A stretch of DNA of 64,000 nucleotides, taken from the NCBI RefSeq assembly GCF_042666435.1, contig NZ_JBHTDC010000001.1:1178001-1242000 (forward strand), written 5' to 3'. Position 1 is the stretch's first letter, and the number at the start of each line of letters is the position of its first letter. The translations under genes were made by a program, and so were the position numbers. Shown here in pieces: positions 32,344 to 42,807 of the stretch. A model generated the notes under the pieces. That model was given only the letters and a program-made list of their open reading frames with translations. It did no database searches and had not been told where the DNA came from. The stretch comes from Allosphingosinicella sp042666435. GTDB lineage: Bacteria > Pseudomonadota > Alphaproteobacteria > Sphingomonadales > Sphingomonadaceae.

Positions 32344-33615
32344 CTAATAGTTGCTTCTAAACAATGAGATCAGGCGTTGGACCATATTTCCCTCATCGCC
32401 TTTCTGGACCGTCTTTTCGCCATCGCCGAAACGCCTGAGATCGAGCTCGTCGGAGGCCGCGAAAAGGGCGAGGCCGGCGAGCGTCGTGAAGGCCGGGCCG
32501 CCATGCGCCTCGGGCAGGCCGAGCAGCCGCGGCCGGCCGACCCGCACGGCGCGGCCGAGCACCCCCTGGGCGTAATCGGCCATGCCCTTCAGCTCCGAGG
32601 CGCCGCCGGTGAGCACGATCTGGCCGCCGAAGGGACCGGCGAAACCGAGCTCCTTCAAGGCGCAGGCGATCTCGCCCATCAGCTGGTCGAGCCGCTGGCG
32701 GATGACGGCGATGAGCTGCGCGCGGGTGATCCGCGCGGACTCCGTGCCCTCCTCTACGCCGGCGATCGGCGACAGATCGATCATGTCGTGATTGTCGCGC
32801 GGGCTGGTGGCGGCCGATCCGAAGAAGCATTTCATCCGCTCGGCCTCGACCCGCCGGGTGCCGAAGGCGGAAGCGATGTCGTCGGTGATGTCGATGCCGC
32901 CGATCGGCAGCGATTTCAGGCCGACCAGCATACCGCCCGCGAAAACCGAGACGTTGGTGACGCCGGCGCCCATCTCGACCAGCGCGACGCCCCGCTCGCG
33001 CTCTTCCTCGCTGAGGCATGCCCGGCCCGCCGCGACCGGCGAGGCGACGATCGCGGAGACGCCGAGATGCGCCGAACGGACGCACACATCGAGATTGCGC
33101 ACCGGCGACGGCTCGGCGGCGATGACGTGGATGTCTACCGCGAGCTTGTCGGCGTGGAGGCCGAGCGGCTTCCTGACGCCCTGCACGCCGTCCAGAGTAT
33201 AGAGGGCGGGAAGGGCATGAAGGAGCATCCGCCCTTCCGGGTTGATCGAATCCCGGCCGGCGCGGAGCAGTTCGTCTATGTCCTGCCTTTCGATGCGGCG
33301 GCCGCCAATGCCGACCTCGACGCTGGCGACGGTGCTGGCGAGGCCCCCCGCCGCGAAGCCTACGAAGACATCGTCGATATTGGTGCCGGCGATGCGCTCG
33401 GCCTGTTCCACCGCCTCGCGGATCGCGGCTTCGGCCTGCTCCATGTCGGCGATGAAGCCGCGTTTGACGCCCCGGCTCTCGCGCTGGCCGGTGCCTAATA
33501 TCCTGAGCGCGCCCTCCTCGCCGGGATCGGCGATCAAGGCGGAGATTTTGGACGAGCCGATGTCCAGCGCGGTGACGAGCTTTCTGCCCGGCGGTGGGGG
33601 GAGCCGCCTGCTCAC
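32344..33615 (-). CDS. ftsA: Cell division protein FtsA
   Basis: A 423-aa actin-like ATPase that anchors FtsZ to the membrane. The phosphate-1 loop TALDIGSSKISALIAD, the SHS2 domain inserted at about residue 85–165, and the adenosine loop IVLTGGASELKGM are present. The C-terminal MVQRLISLFRSNY amphipathic helix is the membrane-targeting sequence. It starts 10 bp after ftsQ. Confidence 0.97.
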   Translation of the reverse strand: MSRRLPPPPGRKLVTALDIGSSKISALIADPGEEGALRILGTGQRESRGVKRGFIADMEQAEAAIREAVEQAERIAGTNIDDVFVGFAAGGLASTVASVEVGIGGRRIERQDIDELLRAGRDSINPEGRMLLHALPALYTLDGVQGVRKPLGLHADKLAVDIHVIAAEPSPVRNLDVCVRSAHLGVSAIVASPVAAGRACLSEEERERGVALVEMGAGVTNVSVFAGGMLVGLKSLPIGGIDITDDIASAFGTRRVEAERMKCFFGSAATSPRDNHDMIDLSPIAGVEEGTESARITRAQLIAVIRQRLDQLMGEIACALKELGFAGPFGGQIVLTGGASELKGMADYAQGVLGRAVRVGRPRLLGLPEAHGGPAFTTLAGLALFAASDELDLRRFGDGEKTVQKGDEGNMVQRLISLFRSNY

Positions 33616-33625
33616 ATCCTCGCCC

Positions 33626-34555
33626 TCATATCGTCGTCGCCGGATCGATCGGTGCGCCGTCTGCGATCGTCGGAGCGAGCGTCGGCACGGTCGTCCCCGG
33701 CACGCGGGAGAGGCGGACGATGAACTTGCCCGGGATGCGCATGTCGAAGCGGGCGAGGCCCCGGCCCAGCAGCTGCGCCGCCTTGTCCATGCGGCCGAAA
33801 TGGACGAGCGCCTTCGAAGCCGCTTCCTCGCCTTCGGGCAAAGCGAGTACTTCGCCCGACTGGAACCTTATGTCCCAGCGACGCCCGCCGATCCAGCTCG
33901 CGCCGGCCAGCATCGGCCTGAGCTGCGGCGCCGCGTCGAACAACGCGGTAAGCTGTTGGGCATGATGGTTGGCGGCGGGGCCAATGACCAGGGGCAGGTC
34001 CGGCATCGCATCGAGCTTTACCGCTTCCAATACCACCCCTTCGCGGTCGATCAGCGAGAGCTGCTGATTGTGCTGCCAGATGGCGGCGGGAACGCGCTCG
34101 ACGATGTCGACCACCAAAGTGTCCGGCAGGCGGCGAGAGACGCGGGCTTCCTCGACCCAGCCGAAGCGGAGCAGCCGCTCGCGCGTGCCGTCGAGGTCGA
34201 CCAAAGGCATCGCCATCGAATTCTGATCGAGCGCGACCGCATAAACGGGGAGCCGCTCCATCCGGTCGAGACCCTTGATCTCGACCCTTTTCACCGCGAA
34301 TCCGGCTTCGCCGACCGCCTCGCCGATCGAGGTGCCGATCATCCGCGGAACGCCCATCGCCGCCGCCACGGCGAGACCGAGCGCGATCGCCATGCCCAGC
34401 AATATCCAGAGCCCGACGCGGCGGATCGTCTCTTCGGCCATGGGCAGCGCGTCGAGCATCCCGGCCTGCTTCTTGCGGCCCTGCTTGCCGCGCGGCTGCG
34501 ATTTGCGGGGTCTAGATTTCGCCGCGGCCGAGCCGCGGGCGATGCGTGCGCTCAT
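33626..34555 (-). CDS. ftsQ: Cell division protein FtsQ
   Basis: A 309-aa bitopic protein of the divisome. A basic, Lys/Arg-rich cytoplasmic tail (~45 residues) precedes one transmembrane helix (LWILLGMAIALGLAVAAAMG), then a POTRA domain (VKRVEIKGLDRM…) and the FtsQ β domain (RVSRRLPDTLVVDIVERVPA). It links FtsL/FtsB to the early divisome. It overlaps ddl by 4 bp. Confidence 0.95.
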   Translation of the reverse strand: MSARIARGSAAAKSRPRKSQPRGKQGRKKQAGMLDALPMAEETIRRVGLWILLGMAIALGLAVAAAMGVPRMIGTSIGEAVGEAGFAVKRVEIKGLDRMERLPVYAVALDQNSMAMPLVDLDGTRERLLRFGWVEEARVSRRLPDTLVVDIVERVPAAIWQHNQQLSLIDREGVVLEAVKLDAMPDLPLVIGPAANHHAQQLTALFDAAPQLRPMLAGASWIGGRRWDIRFQSGEVLALPEGEEAASKALVHFGRMDKAAQLLGRGLARFDMRIPGKFIVRLSRVPGTTVPTLAPTIADGAPIDPATTI

Positions 34556-35490
34556 CCAAGCCCTCCCTTGGGGAGAGCGTCCTCGACGATCCGCTGGACG
34601 AGCTCGGCATAGCTCATGCCGCGATATCTGGCCTGCTCCGGCACCAGGCTGAGCGGCGTCATGCCGGGCTGGGTGTTCACTTCGAGGAGGTACAGCCCCT
34701 CCTCGCCTTGCTCGTCGTCCCAGCGGAAATCGGAGCGCGACGTGCCCTTGCAGCCGAGCAGCCGGTGTGCCTTCAGCGCCATCGCCATGGCGGCGTCGCG
34801 GATCGCGTCCGGAATCTCGGCCGGGCAGACATGCTGCGTGAGGCCGTCCGTATATTTGGAATCGTAATCGTAGAAACCGTGGGTCGGCTTCAGCTCGGTG
34901 ACGGCCAGCGCCTCGTCGCCGAGCACGGCGACGGTGAGCTCATGCCCCCGGACGAAGGGCTCGGCCAGAAGCCGGTCGAACTCCCGCCACGGCCCCGCCA
35001 CATCGCGGCCGATGGGGTTGCCGTAATTGCTTTCGTCGGTGACGATGGCGACGCCGACCGAGGAGCCCTCGTTGACCGGCTTCAGCACATAAGGCCGCGC
35101 CATCGGGTCCTCGGCGTGGAGGCTTTCGCTGCGCACGATCCGTCCCTCGGGCATGCGGATGCCGTGGGGGACGAGCACCATCTTGGTGAGTTCCTTGTCG
35201 ATCGCGATCACCGACGTTTCGACACCGCTATGGGTGTAAGGGATCTGCATCAGATCGAGCATGCCCTGCACCGTGCCGTCCTCGCCGGGCGTACCGTGGA
35301 GCGCGTTGAAGACGACGTCGGGGCGAACGGCGGTCAGAACCTGCGCGACGTTCCGGTCCATATCGACGCGGGTGACCTGATGGCCGAGGCTCTCCAACGC
35401 TTCGGCAATCCCCTTGCCGCTCGACAGCGAGACCTCCCGTTCGGCCGACCACCCGCCCATCAGCACGGCGACGTGAAGAGATTTAGGCAA
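34552..35490 (-). CDS. ddl: D-alanine–D-alanine ligase
   Basis: A 312-aa ATP-grasp enzyme making the D-Ala-D-Ala dipeptide for UDP-MurNAc-pentapeptide. Signatures: VLMGGWSAEREVSLSSG at the N-terminus, FNALHGTPGEDGTVQG, and the metal-binding LLEVNTQPGMTPLSLVPEQA. It overlaps ftsQ downstream and is separated from murB upstream by 117 bp that hold a palindromic repeat. Confidence 0.97.
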   Translation of the reverse strand: MPKSLHVAVLMGGWSAEREVSLSSGKGIAEALESLGHQVTRVDMDRNVAQVLTAVRPDVVFNALHGTPGEDGTVQGMLDLMQIPYTHSGVETSVIAIDKELTKMVLVPHGIRMPEGRIVRSESLHAEDPMARPYVLKPVNEGSSVGVAIVTDESNYGNPIGRDVAGPWREFDRLLAEPFVRGHELTVAVLGDEALAVTELKPTHGFYDYDSKYTDGLTQHVCPAEIPDAIRDAAMAMALKAHRLLGCKGTSRSDFRWDDEQGEEGLYLLEVNTQPGMTPLSLVPEQARYRGMSYAELVQRIVEDALPKGGLG

Positions 35491-35496
35491 TGTAAA

Positions 35497-35591
35497 CTCC
35501 GTTCGGGCTGAGCTTGTCGATGCCCTGCCCTTTCTCCAAACCCGTACGAGCAGAAGGACAGCCCTTCGACAGGCTCAGGGCGAACGGGGAG
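35497..35591. repeat. Palindromic repeat between murB and ddl
   Basis: Imperfect inverted repeat with outer arms CCGTTCGGGCTGAGCTTGTC (from 35499) and its counterpart ending CAGGGCGAACGG (35562–35587). It is of the same CCGTTCG/CGAACGG family as the copies at 8976 and inside murB, and fills most of the intercistronic space within the dcw cluster. Confidence 0.82.
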
Positions 35592-35607
35592 TGGAAACTC
35601 TCCCGGT

Positions 35608-36629
35608 TCATCCTTTCCTCCCCACCCGCTGTATCTCCCATTCGAGCTCGACGCCGCTATGCGCGCGAACCCGCCGGCGCACTTCCTCGCCCAACGCCTC
35701 GATATCCGCCGATGTCGCCTTGCCAAGGTTCAACAGGAAATTGCAGTGCTTCTCCGACACCTGCGCGTCGCCCATCGTGAGACCGCGGCAACCCGCCGCA
35801 TCGATCTCCTTCCAGGCCTTGGTTCCGGGCGGATTCTTGAACGTCGAGCCGCCGGTGCGGCTGCGCAAGGGCTGGCTCGCCTCGCGTTCGGCGGCGATGC
35901 GGTCCATCTCGGCGCCGATCACGGCGGGATCGCCGGGCGCGCCTTCGAACAGCGCCTCGACGACGACCGCGCCTTCGGGAGTCTCGCTGTGCCGGTAGGT
36001 GTAACCGAACCGGTCCGCCGGCCAGACCTCGACGGTGCCATCGCGCAGGACCAGGGTCGCCTCGATGAGAATGTCGGCGACCTCGCGGCCATAGGCGCCG
36101 GCGTTCATCCGCACCGCGCCGCCCGCCGTGCCCGGAATGCCACGCAGGAATTCGAGGCCCGCGATGCCGGCGTCGCGCGCCTTGCTAGCGACGGTGATGC
36201 CCATCGCGCCCGCGCCGGTGCGGACGCGGTTGCCGGGCTCAATCGAGACCGCGGCAAGGCTCTTGGGAAGACGCACTACCACGCCCGAAACGCCGCCGTC
36301 GCGGACGATAAGGTTTGAGCCTACTCCGACGGGCAGGACGGGTGTCGCCGGATCGAGATGGCGAAGGAACTGCGACAGGTCTTCGACATCGGCCGGCCGG
36401 ACAAGCCACTCTGCCGGGCCACCGGTGCGGAACCAGATGAAGTCGGCCAGCGAGCCGTCCGCTTCGACCTTACCTGTCAGGTCGGGGATTTCCGTTCGCC
36501 CCGAGCGAAGTCGAGGGGCCCCGTCGAGCGAAGCCGAGACCTCCTGCCTCCATGCATCGTCCCTCGGCTTCGCTCGGGAGGGTGTCTCGACTGCGCTCGA
36601 CACGAACGGGTCTCTTTCGGGTCCGCCCA

Positions 36630-36639
<10 letters not shown>
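35608..36639 (-). CDS. murB: UDP-N-acetylenolpyruvoylglucosamine reductase with an inserted repeat
   Basis: A 343-aa FAD enzyme that reduces the enolpyruvyl group to make UDP-MurNAc. The FAD-binding IWFRTGGPAEWLVRPAD, LPVGVGSNLIVRDGG and GIPGTAGGAVRMNAGAYG segments and the C-terminal GSTFKNPPG are present. Residues ~11–49 are encoded by a 117-bp palindromic repeat in frame, and residue 51 onward (IPDLTGKVEADG) looks like the native start region. No start codon exists between the repeat and the core, so ribosomes must read through it. The ATG at 36639 overlaps the murC end by 10 bp; a GTG inside the repeat (codon 13) is the alternative. Confidence 0.93.
36493..36609. repeat. In-frame palindromic repeat inside murB
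   Basis: 117 bp (exactly 39 codons) bounded by CCGTTCG and CGAACGG on the minus strand, with nested palindromes around GAGCGAAG and CTTCGCTC cores. It belongs to the family seen at 8976 and 35497. Confidence 0.82.
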
Positions 36640-38038
<1,399 letters not shown>

Positions 38039-38042
<4 letters not shown>

Positions 38043-39205
38043 GCATAAGCTCCGCCGGCCGGGACCGGGCGAAAGGCGACGCCCTCGGCGCCGACGAAGG
38101 CGGGGTCGCGGCCGCTGCGTTCGACCAGATCGGCGAGCTCCCGGGCCGCGTCGGGGCGGCCGCATGATTTGGCGCGCTCGGCAGCGTTGGCGAGCGCCTT
38201 CGGCTCGAGCCCGAGCTTCTGCATCTGCTTGGCGAGCTCGACCGGCGTGAAGTCGGTTTGAGCGATCATCCGGGCGCCGCCGTTGCGCGCCATCTCGCGG
38301 GCATTATAGGTCTGGTGGTCGTCGGTGGCGCTCGGCAGCGGGATCAGGATCGCCGGGCGCCCCGCCGCCGTCAACTCGGCGATGGTCGAGGCGCCGGCCC
38401 GCGCGATGACGAGATGCGACCAGGCGAGCCTCTCCGGCAGATCGGGCATGTAGGTGGCGAGATCGGCGGGAATGCCGAGGCTGGCATAGCGCGCGCGCAC
38501 CTCCTCTATATCCTCGGCGCGGCATTGCTGCGTCACCTGGAGGCGGCGGCGGAAATGCTCGGGCAGCAAGGCGAGGCCGTCCGGCACGACGCTCGACAGG
38601 ATCGTCGCGCCCTGGCTGCCGCCGGTGACCAGGATGCGGAAGATGCCGTTTTCGTCCAGCGCCGGGAAAGGCTGGTCGCGAAGGGCCAGCACTTCGTCGC
38701 GGACGGGGTTGCCGACGAGATGGACCTTGTCGGCATGGGAATCCGACAGCCGGTGCACCTCCGGATAGGAAGTGGCGATGGCGTCGACCCGGCTGGCAAG
38801 CAGGCGGTTGACCCGGCCGAGAACGGCATTCTGCTCGTGAACCAGCGTCGCAATGCCGTCCTTGCGCGCCGCCAGCAAAGCCGGCAGCGCCGGATAGCCG
38901 CCGAAGCCGATCACGGCGGAGGGGCGGAACGTTTCGTAGAGGCGCGAGGCCATGGCGCGGCCGGCGAGGATGTTGCGCCCTGCCCTGAACCAGCCGATCG
39001 GGCCTCCGCCCAGGCGTCCGGCCGGAAGGATATGGACCTGCACGCCGTCGAACAGGCCGGGGATGCGGGCGCCGCGATCGTCGGTGACGAGGGCGGCGCG
39101 GTGGCCGCGCGCGATCAGTTCCTCGGCCAGCGCATGGGCCGGAACCATATGTCCGCCGGTGCCGCCGGCCGCGAGGACATAGTGCCGCGAGATCCCAAAG
39201 GCCAT
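38039..39205 (-). CDS. murG: UDP-GlcNAc:lipid I N-acetylglucosaminyltransferase
   Basis: A 388-aa membrane-associated glycosyltransferase that makes lipid II. The first G-loop is VLAAGGTGGHMVPAHALAEE, the second VTGGSQGATILSSVVPD, and the UDP-GlcNAc site RAGASTIAELTAAGRPAILI-type block is complete. The start at 39205 shares one base with the ftsW stop, with GGAGCG upstream. It overlaps murC by 4 bp. Confidence 0.97.
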
Positions 39206-40413
39206 CAGCGCCCGCTCCATTTCACCACATAAGGGGAGCGGTGGAGATAGGGATTGCGGCGCGTGAAGGCGAGCAGCAATCCCATGCCGAGCGCCAGCGC
39301 GATCATCGACGAGCCGCCATAGGAGATGAACGGCAGGGTCATGCCCTTGGACGGAGCGATCTGGACGTTGACGGCCATGTTGATGAGCGCCTGCAAGCCG
39401 AACTGGCAAACCAGCCCGGCGGTGGCGAGGACGAGGAAACGGTCCTCCTCGTGCAAAAGCCTGACCATCACCCGCGCGACGATGCCGAAATAGAGGATGG
39501 CGATGGCGAGGCAGGCGATCAGGCCGAACTCCTCGCCGATCACCGAGAAGATATAGTCGGTGTGCGGTTCGGGCAGGTGGAATTTGCGGTTGCCGGCGCC
39601 GGGCCCAACCCCGAACAGGCCGCCGGCGGTCAACGTCCTCAGCGCGCTGTCGGTCTGATAGGTATCGACGTCGCCGACGCCTCCGAACAGGAAGGCGTCG
39701 ATCCGCATGGTGGCGACATCGTAGAAGAAATAGGCGGCGACTATGCCGGCGACCGCGGCGACGCCGAGGACGACCAGGAAGCGCATTGGGACGCCGGCAA
39801 GCGTCAGCAGCAGCACCCAGGCGGCGCCGAAAATGATCGTCTCGCCGAAATTGGGCTGCTGCATCAGCAGCAGGGCGACGATGCCGGTGAGCAGGCCGGT
39901 CAGCGGCACGACCGGCAGACCCTGGTCCTTGTCGCGCAGCGACAGCAGCCAGGCGAGGCTGACGATGAACATCGGCTTCAGGAATTCGGACGGCTGGAAC
40001 TGGGCGAAACCGTAGCCGATCCAGCGCCGCGCGCCGTTCACCTCCTGGCCGACGAGCGGCGTCAGGAACAACAATATGGTGAAGACCACCGCCCCGCCGA
40101 TGCACAGCCGCCGCGCCTTCGCCTTGGGCAGCATCGACACGGCGATCATCACGGGAATGGAGACGACGATCCACATCATCTGGCGGTAGAAATAATAAAG
40201 TGGCGCGAAGCTGACGTCGCCGCCCGAATAGCGGGCGCCCGCCGCCGGCGAGGCCGCCGCCACCGCGACGAGGCCGATCGAGATCAAAACGGCGACGAGG
40301 AGCAGCAGCACCCGGTCGATCTCCCAGAACCAGCGGCCGAGCGCGCTCCTGTCCGACCGGCCGAGCCGCGCCGGACCGATGATCCCGCCCAATCCGTCCT
40401 GCATCACGCTCAT
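39205..40413 (-). CDS. ftsW: SEDS-family peptidoglycan polymerase FtsW
   Basis: A 402-aa, roughly ten-helix membrane protein that polymerises glycan at the septum with FtsI. Family signatures: the ARRWIGYGFAQFQPSEFLKP segment, FGVGPGAGNRKFHLPEPHTD, and the C-terminal LPFISYGGSSMIALALGMG. The ATG at 40413 (MSVMQDG) has GAGGA about 8 bases upstream and is preferred over longer frames. It starts 10 bp after murD. Confidence 0.96.
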   Translation of the reverse strand: MSVMQDGLGGIIGPARLGRSDRSALGRWFWEIDRVLLLLVAVLISIGLVAVAAASPAAGARYSGGDVSFAPLYYFYRQMMWIVVSIPVMIAVSMLPKAKARRLCIGGAVVFTILLFLTPLVGQEVNGARRWIGYGFAQFQPSEFLKPMFIVSLAWLLSLRDKDQGLPVVPLTGLLTGIVALLLMQQPNFGETIIFGAAWVLLLTLAGVPMRFLVVLGVAAVAGIVAAYFFYDVATMRIDAFLFGGVGDVDTYQTDSALRTLTAGGLFGVGPGAGNRKFHLPEPHTDYIFSVIGEEFGLIACLAIAILYFGIVARVMVRLLHEEDRFLVLATAGLVCQFGLQALINMAVNVQIAPSKGMTLPFISYGGSSMIALALGMGLLLAFTRRNPYLHRSPYVVKWSGR

Positions 40414-40423
40414 CGCGTCATCC

Positions 40424-41740
40424 TCATGCCAGGGCCTCCACCGCGGCGCGGAAAGCGTCGCCGCGCGCCTCATAGTCCCGGAACTGGTCGAACGAGGCGC
40501 AGGCGGGCGAGAGCAATACCACCTCCCCGGGCCGCGCGGCGCCGGCCGCGGTCGCGACCGCCTCGATCAGCATCTCACATTCGATGACGGGCAGCCTGCC
40601 GGCGAGGAGCCGGGCGAACATCGGCCCCGCCTCGCCGATCGTATAGGCGCCTTTCACATGGTCGTAATAAGGCTCGCAGGCGTCGAGGTCGTCCGATTTG
40701 GGGAGCCCGCCCAATATCCAGTGGATCCTCTGTTCGGGGTCGGGCGGATAAGCGGCGAGCGCCGGCGCCGTCGAGGTCGGGTTGGTCGCCTTGGAATCGT
40801 TGACGAACAGGACGCCGTCTTTTTCGGCGACCCGCTCCATCCGGTGCGGAAGACCCGCAAAGCTGGCGAGCGCGCGGGCGATCACCGTATCGTCGATGCC
40901 CAGCACGCGCGCCACGGCGACCGCGGCGGCGGCGTTCTGGGCATTGTGCGGCCCCTGGAGCGAAGGCCAGCACGACTGGTCCCTGACGTCGGTGGAGGCA
41001 ACGAGGACACGCTTTCCGCCCAATTGCCCGGCAATGGCGCGCGTATAATCGTCTTCGGCGGCGATGACCGCGACATTTTCCGGCGACTGCATGGCGAACA
41101 GGCGCGCCTTGGAGGCGGCATAATCGTCGACATCGTCATAGCGGTCGAGATGGTCGGGGGTGATGTTGAGCAGCACCGACACGTCGCAATCGAGGCTCTG
41201 CGTCAGATCGATCTGGTAGGAGGAAAGCTCGAGCACATAGACGCCGCCTTCCGGCAGCGGCTCCTGGCCCAGGATGGGGAGCCCGATATTGCCGGCCATG
41301 GTCGTCGGCACGCCGGCGATCCGGAGGATATGATGGACCAAAGCGGTCACGGTCGACTTGCCGTTGGTGCCGGTGATGCCGACCACCTTGTGCGGCGGCA
41401 GGCTCGGCCGCGCCTGGGCGAACAATTCGATGTCGCCGATCAGCGGCACCTTGGCCTCCCGCGCCCGCTCGGCGATGGGATGGCGGTTGAGCGGCACGCC
41501 CGGCGACACGACGACGCCGTGCATGCCGTAGAGGGCGGTCGTCATCGGGTCCGCCAGCTTCACTGCTCCCCCGCCTTCGCCGGAGAACATCGCGGCGACC
41601 GTCGTCCGCGCCTCCTCCCGGCTGTCCCACGCCATGATCCGCGCCCCGCTGGCGGCAAGCGCCTCCACCGTCGCGAGGCCCGACCGGGCAAGGCCGAGGA
41701 CGGCGTAGTTTCGGCCGCGGAAGGCGTCGCTCGCGATCAT
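40424..41740 (-). CDS. murD: UDP-N-acetylmuramoylalanine–D-glutamate ligase
   Basis: A 438-aa ligase adding D-Glu. The ATP loop VVGITGTNGKSTVTALVHHI and the central LNITPDHLDRYDDVDDYAAS segment identify it. The N-terminal Rossmann domain reads YAVLGLARSGLATVEALAA. It overlaps mraY by 4 bp. Confidence 0.97.
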   Translation of the reverse strand: MIASDAFRGRNYAVLGLARSGLATVEALAASGARIMAWDSREEARTTVAAMFSGEGGGAVKLADPMTTALYGMHGVVVSPGVPLNRHPIAERAREAKVPLIGDIELFAQARPSLPPHKVVGITGTNGKSTVTALVHHILRIAGVPTTMAGNIGLPILGQEPLPEGGVYVLELSSYQIDLTQSLDCDVSVLLNITPDHLDRYDDVDDYAASKARLFAMQSPENVAVIAAEDDYTRAIAGQLGGKRVLVASTDVRDQSCWPSLQGPHNAQNAAAAVAVARVLGIDDTVIARALASFAGLPHRMERVAEKDGVLFVNDSKATNPTSTAPALAAYPPDPEQRIHWILGGLPKSDDLDACEPYYDHVKGAYTIGEAGPMFARLLAGRLPVIECEMLIEAVATAAGAARPGEVVLLSPACASFDQFRDYEARGDAFRAAVEALA

Positions 41741-42807
41741 CTGAGCTTCAGCGTGGAAAGGCCCGCCAGCGCGAGCACGAAGCTGATGATCCAGAAGCGG
41801 ATGACGACGGTCGGCTCGGACCAGCCCATCTGCTCGAAATGATGGTGGATCGGGGCCATCTTGAACACCCGCTTGCCGGTGCGCTTGTAGAAGAACACCT
41901 GGATGATGACCGAGGCGGCTTCCAGCACGAACAGGCCGCCGACGATCGCGAGCACGATCTCATGTTGGGTCGCGACCGCGATGGCGCCCAACGCCCCACC
42001 CAGCGCGAGGCTGCCCGTATCGCCCATGAAGACGGCGGCCGGCGGGGCGTTGAACCACAGGAAGGCGAGCCCCGCCCCGACGATCGCCGAGCAGAGGACG
42101 GTGAGGTCGCCCGCGCCCAGCACGTGCGGAACGCCGAGATATTCGGCGAAGACGGCGTTGCCGACCAGATAGGTGATGACCAGGAAGGCCAGGCTGGCGA
42201 TGATGACCGGCATGGTGGCGAGGCCGTCGAGCCCGTCGGTCAGGTTGACGGCGTTGCCCGCGCCTACCACCACCGTCGCCGCGAACAGGATGTAGAAGGG
42301 CCCGAGATCGACTACCGGCCCCTGGACGAAGGGAATGTAGAGTTCGGTCCCGGTGCCGCGCAGGATAATCCAGCAGCCGATGCCGGCGACGATGAATTCC
42401 GCGAGCAGGCGCACCTTGCCCGATACGCCCTTGTGGCTCTTCTTGGTGACCTTGTCGTAATCGTCGAGGAAGCCGATCAGCCCGAAGCCGACGGTGATGA
42501 ACAGGCACGCCCACAGATAGGGATTGGAGAAATCCATCCACAGGATCATCGCGACCGACACGGACGTGAGGATCATCAGCCCGCCCATGGTCGGCGTGCC
42601 GCGCTTGGCGAGGTGGGAGATCGGCCCGTCGTCGCGGATCGGCTGGCCCTTGCCCTGGCGGATTCTGAGCCAGCCGATGAATTTGGGACCGATCAGGAGG
42701 CCGATGACGAGCGCGGTGGCGGTGGCGGCGCCGGCGCGGAAGGTGATGTAGCGGAAGAGGTTCAGGAGACCCGCGAAATCCAGCTGTTCGGCAATCAGTA
42801 GAAACAT
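41737..42807 (-). CDS. mraY: Phospho-N-acetylmuramoyl-pentapeptide transferase
   Basis: A 356-aa, ten-helix membrane enzyme that loads the MurNAc-pentapeptide onto undecaprenyl phosphate, giving lipid I. Visible signatures: the KGQPIRDDGP–SHLAKRGTPTMGG loop, GFLDDYDKVTKKSHKGVSG with the catalytic Asp pair, NAVNLTDGLDGLA, and MGDTGSLALGG. Its last base overlaps the murF stop region. Confidence 0.97.
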   Translation of the reverse strand: MFLLIAEQLDFAGLLNLFRYITFRAGAATATALVIGLLIGPKFIGWLRIRQGKGQPIRDDGPISHLAKRGTPTMGGLMILTSVSVAMILWMDFSNPYLWACLFITVGFGLIGFLDDYDKVTKKSHKGVSGKVRLLAEFIVAGIGCWIILRGTGTELYIPFVQGPVVDLGPFYILFAATVVVGAGNAVNLTDGLDGLATMPVIIASLAFLVITYLVGNAVFAEYLGVPHVLGAGDLTVLCSAIVGAGLAFLWFNAPPAAVFMGDTGSLALGGALGAIAVATQHEIVLAIVGGLFVLEAASVIIQVFFYKRTGKRVFKMAPIHHHFEQMGWSEPTVVIRFWIISFVLALAGLSTLKLR

